Positions 12,038-23,025 of a stretch of DNA of 64,000 nucleotides are shown in pieces. The notes beneath the pieces were generated by a model. It had not been told where the DNA came from and searched no databases. It saw only the letters and a list, made by a program, of their open reading frames with translations. Both the position numbers and the translations under genes were made by a program. Position 1 is the stretch's first letter; the number at the start of each line of letters is the position of its first letter. Source of the stretch: Erythrobasidium yunnanense (lineage: Eukaryota; Basidiomycota; Cystobasidiomycetes; Erythrobasidiales; Erythrobasidiaceae); contig BCJC01000006.1 in NCBI GenBank assembly GCA_001600175.1, forward strand, positions 573,968 through 637,967. The letters run 5' to 3'.

Positions 12038-14292
12038 ATGACCATGGAAGGACCCCGCCCAGGCATTGCTGCTCGCCCGTCACTGCTGGCCATATCAAAG
12101 AACAAAGCAAGCTCGTCAGCATTGAGCGTCACTACTGGCACCACATCGCATGCATTGGAGAACAACAACGTAGAGCATATCGATGATGATGAGTGTCCTA
12201 AGCCTGGCGCTGGACCGCTGCTCCGCGATGACGGACCAGGCAGCCCGACCTCGCTAGATCATGCTAGTAGCAGCATATACAGCAAGAGAGACAGTCAAAG
12301 TATACTGAGCAGTGAAGAGTATGCCCATGTAGAAGCAAACAGTGGTACTTCAGACCCGAGGGCCATGCTGCGACAGCAACTCCAACGCAATGCGACATCG
12401 TCATCGTACCATAATCCTTTACCGACTCGATCAAGGAAGAACAGCTATAAGGGGAGTATAAGCAGTGTCCTGTCCACATCGCGGTCTGTCAAGGGCTTAA
12501 AAGATGCAGGTAATGCCGATTGTAGAGACCCCTATTCCAGGCTTGAGCGTTAAGTCCCGTCTGCAGATACTATTGCGCAAGATGACTTGTCCACATCCAA
12601 ATCGCAGAGGAATGTTGCGCCGAATCGAGGACGCCCTAACAAAAGGCGCTACTTTGTGCTCACTTCAGCTGGCAAGCCCGTGTTCGCAAGGTGGGTCTAT
12701 CTTGTTCGTCCTACTTGAGTTTACTTACGCTTTCCTCTTTCACAGCAACTCACGCTGGCCAGACGAACTCGTAGCCGATTCCGACACAGATCGCCAATCC
12801 TCCATCGATAAAGACGACGAAGAGTTCACCTCTTTAGTGGGCGTCATTCAAGCTATCATCTCTTTATATGCCGTAGAGAATGATAGGATACGATATATCG
12901 ATGCGGGGAAGTTGAAGATCGCTTTCTTCCTCAAGAACCCGATATACCTCGTCGCAGTAAGCGATTGGGGAGAGCCCGAGTCTGTGGTGTGTACACCCAC
13001 TTTTCTCTCATGACAATATCCGCTGACACGCCAATCGCAGCTCCGAACGCACCTCGAGTATCTCTACTTACAAATCCTCTCGACGACCACCGCCTCTCAA
13101 TTACAAAACATCTTCTCTAGGCGCTCAAACTTCGATCTACGCCGTATGCTACAAGGCACCGATGGAATGATGAATTCCCTACTTGACAATTTCCTTCCTT
13201 TCGATTTCCAAGCTCTATTGGGTTCATTGTCCGTTTTCCCCGTTTCTTCTGCTCTGAGGGGAGAATGCTCCGACGTACTCAAGCAACCCTCCTCTCCCTC
13301 TTCCTCTTCCTCGAAGAGGGTCTCAAGCACGACATCAGACAACGATATCCTCTACGCCATCCTCGTTCAGAAAACGACCATCATTACTTTATTACGACAC
13401 AAGACACACTCAATCCACCCTTCCGATCTGCATATTCTGCTAAATACAATAGAGAGCACGAAAGATCTACAAGTCCCAGGTTCGGAGAACTGGCTCCCTA
13501 TCTGTCTACCCAAATTCAATTCGAAAGGATTCGTTTATGCTTTCATAAGTTATTTCGGAAGGGAGGAAGATGGGAAAGAAGATGAGCGCGCGGAGGTAAG
13601 GGCACAAGGAGGACTGGATCTCGGAGTCATATTGATAACGAGCAATAAAGAAGGCTTCTTCGACATGCAAGCCTGGAAAGAGACCATAGCATCTCGCATA
13701 TTCTCCTCTCTATCTTCCTCTTCTGGCTCGTCGACAAGTCTATACGACCGTCTATTACCCGACCATACTTCCCATAAACCACTCTCTGCGTCCCTGCATG
13801 ACTTCGCACCGCGCATCACTTCGATCATCAGACACTGGATCTATAAATCCAAAATACACGTTCAGATCCTACAAGCTCCTTTCCAGCCTTCTTCTTCTTT
13901 GCTGTCGGCTGAAGAGTCACTCTATGACGACTTGAATGACAGGAAGCGGTTGATCACGCTGTATCAAGAAGCGAGAGATGCATTGCATCCTTCTTCACTT
14001 TCATACACTGGAAATGGAGCAAGTAGGAAAGCCCCAGCGGGCGCGAAGTTGATCTATGCCGTGGGAGAGCACGAGGCCGTGCTAGCTATCGTGAGCGTGT
14101 TCCCGCTAATACTTTCTGCGTTAAAATTTCCCGCTGATTGTGCGAGTGCAGACGAATGCAACGCACGAAATCTACCTCGCACTCCCGCCGCAAGTCCCCA
14201 AGAAAATGGCGACGGACGCTGCGCACGCGCTGGTGCGCTGGGTACAGAAGAACGAGTCAAGGTTCTTCCTCATTGGTGGACCGCATTTCTAG
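12038..14292 (+). CDS. MON1: MON1, vacuolar fusion protein (Rab7 exchange-factor subunit)
   Basis: Exons 12038-12509, 12582-12690, 12746-12986, 13041-14090 and 14152-14292 give 670 residues, all in consistent phase. The Ser-rich N-terminal region (about 170 residues) precedes the conserved Mon1 core starting at KRRYFVLTSAGKPVFA, then LVGVIQAIISLYAVENDRIR (first longin domain), RTHLEYLYLQILS and ILYAILVQKTTIITLLR. The C terminus (HALVRWVQKNESRFFLIGG) matches the end of Mon1. With Ccz1 it forms the guanine exchange factor for Rab7/Ypt7 on late endosomes and vacuoles. Exon 2 begins at 12582; this acceptor was chosen because it keeps the frame into KRRYFV while two nearer AG sites do not. Confidence 0.92.
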
Positions 14293-14588
14293 GTTCTCAT
14301 ACCGATGTGAGGCGAAACGGGATATCAAGGGGAAAGAAAGCCGGAAGTTCGCCAAACTTGTCCCAGGCAGGATATTCAGACCCCTCTCAAGTATCTGATA
14401 CACGGCTCGACAAAGCTGTTTTTTGGCCTCACCAGCCAATCAGCCTTAGCTGTAAACTCTGCGCGAATCAGCGGTCTTAGGTTATTTACAACAGACAGTC
14501 GATGAATGCATGAATAAATACAGAAAATCTACTGCTCAAGGGCCGAAAGCCACCTTCTAGCGAAGATATGATGGCTATGATAGCGCTT

Positions 14589-15307
14589 CTAGTCCCACAC
14601 TCTAGCTTCCAACACATATCTCTCAGGCGCCAGCCGCCGTCTCCTACAATACAACTTGCGTCTTCTCCCACTTTCAGTATTCCTCGCCGATTCTTCAACA
14701 CTCTGGATGGCTTGTATATTCTCCTTCGATGATTGGTCAATAGCTGCTGGTACAAAGAACATTTTTCGACCATGTTCCTGCGCGGTGCTTGACCAAGATG
14801 AGGGTGGAGACCATGACGAGGAGGATGATGAGGATGGAGATGATGAGGAATATGCAGAGGAGTATGATGATGCAGAAGAGCTGGGAGAGAGAGAGAAATG
14901 CACGATGGGAGGACGGCAGACATCCCAGCCACAGAGCTGGCCGTCCATCCCGTACATTGGTTGAGACAGCACCTGGACGACAGAATACCCAAGAAGCTGT
15001 TCGATCAGACAATCATGTCAGACTTGTCTGCGATTTCGTAGCATTCCTGAGATCGTACCTCAAGTTGCTTATCTTCGGCACTCTGGATCCGAGCCAGCGC
15101 GACGGATCGATAGGATGAGGAGGAATCCGTGCTTGCAGAGGACAAGGAGGTATCGCTCCGGCTAAGGCTTGGTGAGATGCTCATAGATGAAGACGGGGAC
15201 GCGACGACCATGGCGTCCGCTGTAGGCGTTTTGGGTGAAGAGGAAGATGCATGCCCGCTTGAAGATGACTTGAATAAGGATAGTCGTCTACTGAATATGT
15301 TCTTCAT
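14589..15307 (-). CDS. Unknown small protein, paralog 1 of a three-gene tandem family
   Basis: Exons 15059-15307 and 14589-14996 encode 218 residues. I do not recognise the family. The first exon is a Ser-rich, probably disordered region beginning MKNIFSRRLSLF, with no signal peptide or membrane segment. The phase-0 intron sits just before the conserved part, which runs LGYSVVQVL, DGQLCGWDVCRPP, an acidic/Ser loop, then RKMFFVPA, SKENIQAIQSVE, KLYCRRR, PERYVLEARVWD. The same order and intron position recur in the two genes upstream. The conserved domain is about 110 residues, with fixed Gly-Trp, Pro-Pro, FFVPA, LYCR and YVxEA elements. It converges on MON1 with a 296-base gap. Confidence 0.7.
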
Positions 15308-15714
15308 GGCTACTGAGCGTTGTACTGAGAGGTGGGGAAAGTAGGTCTGACAGGAGATGGAAGGGAGAAAGCAAGAGCCAACTTCTGAATCTACTTATAC
15401 GTTCTGTGTGCTGTGCTGCGTAAGCGACACATACACCTCTGAAAGATCTACAGCTGTCAAAAGTCGTTAGTCGCTAATTGCTAAGTCGCCCTGAGTCGTC
15501 TAGAGGCGGCTAAGCTGCGCGCAGCTTCGCGTATCCACGTACGGTATTCTAGATCTGCTTTCCAATCAGTGAAAGCAGGCTCTGCTATCAGATATCGTTA
15601 ATGACAGCTTCCGGGCTTTTGTACTGCGAGATTTCGGCCAAATTAACAGAATCGGGGAATAAAATTCTACCCATTGATGACAGTAGCTGACTAGCGTAAA
15701 ACAGCTCTTACAGC
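15308..15714. other. Intergenic between paralogs 1 and 2
   Basis: It should hold the promoter of paralog 1 and the 3' flank of paralog 2. It contains several AGTCG-type pentamers (15455-15505) and a 16-base perfect palindrome listed separately. No gene is supported. Confidence 0.5.
15512..15527. repeat. Perfect 16-base palindrome AAGCTGCGCGCAGCTT
   Basis: The sequence reads the same on both strands. It lies about 200 bases upstream of the paralog 1 start codon, so it could be a dimeric-factor site, but chance is not excluded. Confidence 0.6.
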
Positions 15715-16433
15715 TTATTCCCACGCTTTGGCTTCCAATACATAGCTTTCCGGCGATATGAAGCCTTTCCTGCAGTATAACCTCATTCTCCTTCCTCTGA
15801 AAAGCAACTCCATCGAATGATCCACTTTTCGTATAGCTTTCATGTTCACCTTCGAGATCCCTTCAATGGCGGGTACGAAGAAGATCTTGCGTTCACGTTC
15901 GTCTTCGCAAATAGAACATGATGATGCGATTGAGAAGGTGTTCGAAGAGGTATCGGAGGGAGAGCAGGAAGGGGCGAAATGTACAGTAGGAGGACGGTAT
16001 ATGTCCCAGCCGAGCAGTTGCCCATCGTGCGTTTCTACGCGACGATGGATCACATGTACTGATGAGTAGCCCAGCTGGACCTGCACAAACCTTAGATCAG
16101 TACGGCTGAACATACTTCATAGCAGAGAGGGCAGCATACCTCTGGCTGTCTCGTCTTCTTCTCATAATTGGCATATTGGAACAATCTTGCAGTACGGCTA
16201 TAGCTGTTATGGTCGTGCACAGAGGAAGAGGCGGACGAGTACGAGCTTCCAGATACTGAAAAGGATGAAGAGGAATCATTGCTGCTCTCGCTTTGAGCGG
16301 TATAATTGCGGACAGAGCTTGGGCGTGCGACGAGGGTAGTGTCTGAGGAGACCGTATCCGTCTTGGGCATCCGCACAACACAGGTTGTATCGGCACTACT
16401 GACTGAAGCAGTTCTGTTGAAGATGTTCATCAT
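15715..16433 (-). CDS. Unknown small protein, paralog 2 of a three-gene tandem family
   Basis: Exons 16140-16433 and 15715-16080 encode 219 residues, one residue longer than paralog 1. The start at 16433 (MMNIFNRTASVSS) was chosen because it matches the MKNIF start of paralog 1, although the frame is open further upstream. A Ser/Thr-rich N-terminal region ends at the phase-0 intron. The conserved domain follows: VQLGYSSVHVIHR, DGQLLGWDIYRPPTVHFAP, a Ser/Cys loop, ERKIFFVPAIEGISKVNMKA, RRMRLYCRK, PESYVLEAKAWE. Paralogs 1 and 2 resemble each other more than either resembles paralog 3. Function unknown. Confidence 0.7.
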
Positions 16434-17607
16434 GGGCTGTGTTGCTCGGTCTTTAGATGGCAGATGAGAATGGTGGACAATCAGGAATGAAATGGAAGAG
16501 ATAGGTGGAAGAGAGGAAGAGAGGAGCGCAAACGAATGCGGGATGAAGAACGAGGTATGTCTTTTGCGGACGTCAGCCAGCCAGCCAGATAGCTGGGCTG
16601 TACATCTGATTGCTCTACATTCGGAAAACATTTGGGAACTCTTGGATTCAAGGAAGAAATGGCGTACAGACGCGCAGAATGCGCCAATCTGCGGCTGTGC
16701 TGCCAGGCTACTTTCATTAGCTTAGTCTAAAGAAACAAGATTGTTTCCTTTTCGTTTGTCATTTTCGTTAAATCGCCAGAATGATGAAAGGCACTTATGG
16801 ATTTCGGGCAAGGCAAGAAATGTCGAGTGAGGAAATAAGCTCAAGCTCGCGTATGGTATTCCCTTACAACAAGTACTGTTGTAAGTACAAACCTGACATT
16901 CAGTACTGATAGCAGATATCATGACAAATTTTGAAACCGTGCCTGGAACTTGGCCTCTATATCCCGTAATTTTCCTGTATTATTGTACACCACACCTGCG
17001 TGCACTCACACCCGTGTATCTCAGGACTGCGCGCACCGTACTCGAGGGCCTGCTTCAATCTCTTCTGTCAAAGATGACAAGCTTGCTCCAACCATTTATA
17101 CCGTCAGAGACGCAGAAAGTTGCATGAAGACTTGCATCAGTCCTTATAGTGTAATGTACATCGGTAGCAATCGCATCGAGACGCGCTGCGAGACCATCGA
17201 GTCCGCCCGGTATGTTGTCGATGGTTGGCTTGTAGCTGAACGAGGGCTTGACTGACGGATTGGTATTCTCGAGAAAGACCTTGTTGTCGCCTTTCTGATC
17301 AGGATCAATTACTGAGGTTATATATGGAGAGGGAGCAGGGTAGACCGACGATTAGCATTACTGTAGTAGGCGAAACACTGACTAGGCATCGACAGCGACA
17401 TACACATCTGGTATAGGTCTCGGTGAGCGTTTCAAAGGCGATCCGATGTATCAGTATAAAGAGTGTTCGTTCGTCAGGTTGGTCAGAAAGCTAGAGAGGG
17501 TGAACATTTTGGATTCGGAAGAGATGCGCTACAATTGATACACGTGTTGATCAAGCAGCTATGTAAACAACACTTGCTTCCTATCAGAGGGAAGGGAAAC
17601 TGACCAC
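16434..17607. other. Long gap between paralogs 2 and 3
   Basis: It holds the upstream region of paralog 2 and an orphan coding-like frame on the - strand (listed separately). Short + strand frames at 16921-17255 show no family features. Otherwise nothing is recognised. Confidence 0.5.
17055..17351 (-). other. Orphan coding-like open frame, possible exon or gene remnant
   Basis: A 98-codon frame without ATG opens after a stop at 17352-17354. Its composition is protein-like: YPAPSPYITSVIDPDQKGDN, KVFLENTNPSVKPSFSYKPT, IPGGLDGLAARLDAIATDVH. Upstream, in the same frame, an ATG at 17507 starts MFTLSSFLTNLTNEHSLY and stops; beyond that stop the frame continues SPLKRSPRPIPDVYVAVDA and stops again near a GTCAGT donor-like site. 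No GT/AG combination I tried joins these pieces in frame. It may be a decayed host gene, or a gene with an exon I misplace. No family is recognised. Confidence 0.3.
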
Positions 17608-18364
17608 TCAATGCGTCCCTGGAATCTTTGCCTCCACCACATAATTATCCAACATCCACGTCTTTCTACAATACAGCTTCATTCTCCCTTCTTTATCATT
17701 CTCGACACTATGTATCGCTTTCATATTCTCTTTAGAGATCTCTTCGCTAGCGGGCACGAAGAATATTTTCCTGTCTGCGGATGGGAGAGGCTTTGTATCG
17801 GAGGGTGGGAGGACAATGTTCCACCCGTATAAACGGCCATCGCGTGTAAGAACGGGAACGTGCAGAACGGCCACTGGATGATGTCCTATTAAATGGTCCT
17901 GCGAAACGGTTTTGAATATCAGATAATGCCGTAACAGGCCGAAGAAAGGAAGCAGAGCTTACGGGCTCTTTCGCCCTGTGCCCACCACCGCCACCGCTTA
18001 GATTTCTGACCATTTTCGCAGCATTGAAAGTATTTGAGCTCGAAGCCTGTCCATGTGCATGCTTGGCATTGACACCAGCTGCCTCTTCATGTTGGTAGTT
18101 GAGCTTCTCCTCATGTGCACCATAGTGAGGATGTGCAGGTGTGGACGCTGCGCCTATAACACCGGGTCTTGCGCCGATATAATTGCTGAAGTCCCTAGCG
18201 ACGACAGGCGCTGCAGTATGCGGAGGAGGTGGTATTAACGCAGTCTGAGACGCTGCTGGTGAATAAGATGATGATGATCCAGCGCCTATACTGCTTTCTG
18301 CGGCTGTGGATAGTATCGAAGCGGTCGTTTTGGGCGATGTACCAAGACTTTGGACGTCCGTCAT
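17608..18364 (-). CDS. Unknown small protein, paralog 3 of a three-gene tandem family
   Basis: Exons 17963-18364 and 17608-17898 encode 230 residues. The N-terminal exon differs from paralogs 1 and 2: Ser/Ala/Pro-rich with a His-rich patch (HPHYGAHEEKLNYQHEE) and a Gly run. The phase-0 intron lies at the same place relative to the conserved domain, which reads LIGHHPVAVLHVPVLTRDGR, LYGWNIVLPP, RKIFFVPASEEISKENMKAI, RMKLYCRKTWMLDNYVVEAK. The loop between PP and KIFFVPA is shorter than in the other two. No signal peptide or membrane helix is seen. Function unknown. Confidence 0.68.
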
Positions 18365-18732
18365 GGCAGAAGTTCACAAAGGTAAGATATTGGTAGTTGG
18401 TCAGAAACTGATGTGTTGAGCGTTGTTAGCATTATGGTCGCTGCAGGCCTTCGTCATTTCGAAAGTGAAAGCTTGGCAACACCGCCCGGACGGCAAGAGC
18501 TAAAGAGACATTTGTCATTTGGACAAATCGGACAGCCAGAATGGCGAAATGAGATAACCTTACAAGGAGTACGGTATAAGCGTTGTCTGTGTACAAGCAA
18601 CAGGATCAACACTGACTAGTCGGAAAAGGACAAGGAAGCGATATGCAGTGAAGGAAAACTGAAGAAGCAAATGCTCGCTCGTACTTCCTGATCTTGCAGT
18701 CTGCGCTCTCCAGACCCCAGCACGTGCATTCA
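18365..18732. other. Intergenic between paralog 3 and FCF2
   Basis: Upstream region of paralog 3 and 3' flank of FCF2. No further feature recognised. Confidence 0.5.
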
Positions 18733-19749
18733 CTACCGCCTCGTCTTTTTACCACTTGATCCGCCTCTCTGTCCAAAAGTACCTTTGCGATCCTTTGCTC
18801 TCTTCTTCGCATATCCTCTACCTCCCGATTGTGCCTTTTGCTGAACTTCCGCATACTTCCTATTAACATATGCTCTTCCTTTATCGTCATCCAGTAGTCC
18901 CGCCATGAAAGTCGATCTCTTGGGTTTACTGCTCGGCGCTTCCATTCCCGCTCTTGGTCCTTTACTTGCACTATCATCCACTACATGGCCCATCTGGAAG
19001 TATTCGGGCATCTTCTTGTTCTCCCTCTTGCTCTGACCTCTCATGAACCTCTTAGGATCCATCGCATTACTCAAGCGTAGGGCTTGGATCTCCCTCTTCT
19101 CTTCATTGCTCAATGACTCCAACGTCCTTCGTGGCATGTCGAACCACCCTTTCGATACATCTGAACCCTGTTTCGAGGCTTTCTTGAATGATTTTGTAAG
19201 CTTGGCCCGTGGCATTTCCCCCCATTTATCGGTCACGCCGGAGAGGATGGGAAGGTCGTCAGGGTGTGTAGTGACTTGACGCGCTTTGCCTTTGTTAGAT
19301 GATAATGCGATATCAAAGACTTGAGACGCTATAGCAGGTTGTGTGAAAACAGCTGCTAGGCGGTTGTTGCTGCTGCACTCCCACGCAACAAACTGCGTCA
19401 GTCTCTTCTCTATATACATTATAGAAGTCAGATCAACGCACTCATCCATGTCTGCGAGGTTGACGTCTCCCAGTCCAGTTTGATCAACCACAGCTGCCAG
19501 ATCCAAGCTTGTCCCAGCTGCTCTTGCTCTTGCATTGCTCTTTGCAGCTTGCAGTAGTTGTTCGAGGTCATCATCGTCGTCGGAATCATCATCGCTGCCT
19601 TCAATGTCGCTATCTTGTTCGTCGCTCTCTTCCCCCTCCGAGGAAGACTGTGATGCAGTTGTCGACTGACTCGCCAGAGGGGAGGACACCCGGGGAATAG
19701 TAGTGACTCTGGATGTAGAAGTAGATCTGGATGTAGATGCAAATGCCAT
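18733..19749 (-). CDS. FCF2: FCF2-type pre-rRNA processing factor
   Basis: One uninterrupted exon of 338 residues. The Fcf2 domain is in the C-terminal half: MPRAKLTKSFKKASKQGSDV, GWFDMPRRTLESLSNEEKRE, IQALRLSNAMDPKRFMRG and PEYFQMGHVVDD, then a basic tail rich in Lys/Arg/Gly. The N-terminal part has a long Asp/Glu/Ser run (SDIEGSDDDSDDDDDLEQLL). Yeast Fcf2 is an essential nucleolar protein needed for early cleavages of the 35S pre-rRNA. The ATG at 19749 was preferred; an in-frame ATG at 19860 would add 37 residues and shorten the gap to the divergent gene to about 80 bases. Confidence 0.9.
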   Translation of the reverse strand: MAFASTSRSTSTSRVTTIPRVSSPLASQSTTASQSSSEGEESDEQDSDIEGSDDDSDDDDDLEQLLQAAKSNARARAAGTSLDLAAVVDQTGLGDVNLADMDECVDLTSIMYIEKRLTQFVAWECSSNNRLAAVFTQPAIASQVFDIALSSNKGKARQVTTHPDDLPILSGVTDKWGEMPRAKLTKSFKKASKQGSDVSKGWFDMPRRTLESLSNEEKREIQALRLSNAMDPKRFMRGQSKRENKKMPEYFQMGHVVDDSASKGPRAGMEAPSSKPKRSTFMAGLLDDDKGRAYVNRKYAEVQQKAQSGGRGYAKKRAKDRKGTFGQRGGSSGKKTRR

Positions 19750-19943
19750 GATTAAGATGATGGACGATGGAAGATGTTGGATTCCAGTCGACCCGTCAAA
19801 CAGCGTGCTTGCCTTGGATGATCTGACAGAATCCCAAGGGTCTCCTCTGCTCCAACTCATTCCCTTACTGCAACACTGCTACAATCTTGGATAGATATCG
19901 TCTACTACCCGCTGTGCTCGCTGTCAGAGCAGCCAGCAGCAAG

Positions 19944-22623
19944 ATGTCGACAGTATCGCGGTCTTCAAATGCAACAACCGCGTTCCATACAGCATTATCG
20001 AGAGCTACGAATGTATACGACGATGACCGTGTACACACGCCTGAAGACTATCAAGCTATGCTGGAAAGAGCAATGATGATGCAGAAACCATTCGACGAGA
20101 TCCCGTATGCCTGCAATTCCATATCTTCCATTTTCCACATACATACATCTCCCTATTCCATCCATCTTCCAGCTAGAATAGCAGCTTCCCATCCAGCTTG
20201 AACAGGCGTGACCTCGACTGACTTCTGTTCCTCGTTGTTATTGCTTCCAGATACGACAGATCGTCATCATCATCAAGACTATCACACAGCAGACTCGAAG
20301 CTCACACTCAGTCTCAGCAGCAATATGGCGGATCTTCCAGCAACCAGCTTAGGCAATCGAACGGATGGCTGGGCGCTCGAAATGTCCCCTTACAAGCGTG
20401 AGCGCCATTCTACACTTCTCTTTCCAGATCATCGCTGATTCGGGAGGAAACAGGCCCTCGCCAGCTCCATTCGACAGGAATGGTTCTGCATCTTCCTATG
20501 CAGCAGCAGCACCAAGTGCACGACCTATCAGTCCCACGCACTCTGTATCCTCCGTAGCTACTTCTCGAGGACCAGGAAGGCCCTCATCATGTTCCTACTC
20601 AGGCTCCGTCTCCGCGTCTTCCAACTATTCCACCTCTGCCCGAAACGGCTACCGCCCTCCCTCTTCCTCCTCTCCAGACGACAACGACCCCTCTCACAAT
20701 ACCACTAGAAACAGTGCTCGGCACAACTCCTCATCGTCCTCAGCCTATTCCTATTCTCATCAGAGCACCCACCCAGCACGCTCATTGACTTCACACGATA
20801 CGTCCCATAACATCCATGATGGAGCCCTCGCTGCTCTCGATGAGCCAGGAGCTGCTAATCCACTCTATAGAGCTGAAGCTCAAGCTCCTGTCGTAGTTGA
20901 TACAACAGGCTGGGAGAACGCTTTCCAGACCGCCTCAAACCAGGCGAATGGGAGAGGTGCTGCATCATCATCATCTTCGTCGTCAAATGACTTTGCTGCT
21001 AGATTAGCAGCCCTGAATGGATCGGGGAGAAGAGCTGGAGCTGTAAGGCCGGCTTCGCCTTCCGTCGCTTCTTCTACAGCAGATACATCGTACGAAGCTT
21101 CTGATGCAGGTACCGAGACAGGCAGTACTTCCACCGTCTCCAAAACGAGCGGCAGCAAAGGCATTCGCGCACGAAATCGTGAGATACTACGAAACGGCAG
21201 CTCGAGCGGTAAGAGCAGCAGTAAATCGAAAGGCACGGGAGATCCAGAGATGGATGAATTGATACAGAGTATCAAGAAGATGGAGATGAAGAAGCACATG
21301 TTGGAGAATGCACCCAAACCACCTGGGCTGAATGGGAATGCATGGCGCCTCAAACCCGACTCTTCCTCCTCATCGTTTCCACAACCTACATCTAGCCTCT
21401 TCCAGTCTTTCGATGATGATCAGAAGAAGAAGAAGAAGGCAGAACCTGTAGTTGGGCACCTCGTGTCTCCTGAATATCTAAAACAGCCAAGTGAGGACTA
21501 TCTAGCCATCGCACGCCGTTCTTCCCAATCATTACATATTAGCAGTCTATATGACAAACGACCGAAATTACTCGTGTTGGATCTAAATAATACGCTCCTG
21601 GCGAGGAAAAGAGCGACGAGCACAGGGGCGAGAAATGCTCATATGAGACCTTTCTTGTCGTCCTTTTTGGAATATATCTGTGGAGCGGACGAAGTGGATG
21701 GGAAACTATATAGAAGATTTAACGTGATGGTGCGTTGAACCTTCCTTGCAGCTGAGGAGAGGGACAGTTACTGATAAAGGCGGTCCTGCAGATCTGGTCG
21801 TCTGCACAGCCGGACAACGTAAAAGCTATGGTCGAAAGTATGGGTCTGCTCAAGACTGTCAGTGGAGGTCAAGCTCCTTTTCTGGTCGATGTCTGGGCTA
21901 GAGACTCCATGGACCTGACTGAAGAGACCTACAATGCCAAGGTGGATACGCTCAATCAACTTTTGAACTATATACTGAGGTTGTTCGATGCAGTTCCCCA
22001 CTATCAAAGACTTAAGCAAGATCTGGCGCGCTTTGACCTGGACAGCGCCCAGCAAGCAGAACCGAACTGAGCCTATCGATCTTCTAGGCGATCTAGACCC
22101 ATCCACTATCGAATCACCGATCCAGCACTGGTCACAATACGACACTATCCTAATCGACGACAGTGCCGGCAAAGCTTGCTTACAGCCCTATAACCATCTG
22201 CACATTCCTTCATGGAAGCCTTTCACGCCCGACAATTTCCGGCCCATGACGTCCATTAAGCCTGGAGATGACGATAATGTATTATTACAAGTCATAGGTA
22301 TGCTGGATCATTTGAGGTTGCAGAGTAATATCTCGGCGGCGTTCAGGAGTGGACGCTATGGTGGTATTGGAAGAACACCTGTTGGCCAGGAATGGAAGAG
22401 ATTGGGTGAAAACGTCCTGGAGAGAGCCGGAGTACAGAAGAGCCTAAACTTCGATAGGGATTGGGGAGATAGGATCCTGAGCGTGAGTTTGCCTTATCCA
22501 AAGGGTTCGATACAGCTGATGAATCGGGAAACGCAGGGAAGGGACCCGTCTCAGGCTTTGGCTGCTGCTCAACTTTATGGCATCGATATGCGTAACGGTC
22601 TAGGCAGGGTCGGCTGGAACTGA
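19944..22623 (+). CDS. FCP1/NIF homology domain (HAD phosphatase-like) protein
   Basis: Exons 19944-20104, 20251-20397, 20454-21729, 21792-21941 and 21994-22623 give 787 residues. The first 480 residues are low-complexity (Ser, Gln, Ala). The FCP1-homology domain then begins KLLVLDLNNTLLARKR and continues HMRPFLSSFLEYI, FNVMIWSSAQPDNVKAMVES, PTIKDLSKIWRA, YDTILIDDSAGKACLQPYNH. These are the HAD-phosphatase elements of the NLI-interacting-factor family. The first motif, usually DxDxT, reads DLNNT at 21580-21594, so the second catalytic Asp is Asn. It starts 194 bases from the divergent FCF2 start. Substrate unknown. Confidence 0.85.
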
Positions 22624-23025
22624 AGAAGTACTCTGATTGGGGGAGCCATTCTTCGTTTATCATCCTGAAAGGGCTATACTATCTGGAGAAGACACATTCC
22701 GGAGGGTCGATTTGTCGCTGCGCTGTAGCAGGAAGTATACGTATATACCACGTCTTTTCATTCCCGGTCGGGAAAACCCGCAGAAACACTTAGGTAGTCA
22801 AGGGAATGTGTAGCAAACTATCGTCTGCAAAGACAGGAGAATAAACAGTGGTGTTGATCCGAGGCCCAAACAAAATCCTAGCTACAATACCTGATCTGAC
22901 GCGACAAAAGGACTAAGCTAACAAAGCATACACTGATAACGCTAACATGGCTAAAACCCCCTGATTCCTCATCTCTTTCTCCATCCTTCTTCCAGGACGA
23001 AGAGCAAAATAGAAGTAAAGCAGTC
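22624..23025. other. Intergenic between two convergent genes
   Basis: About 400 bases of probable 3' UTRs. No gene or repeat recognised. Confidence 0.5.
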
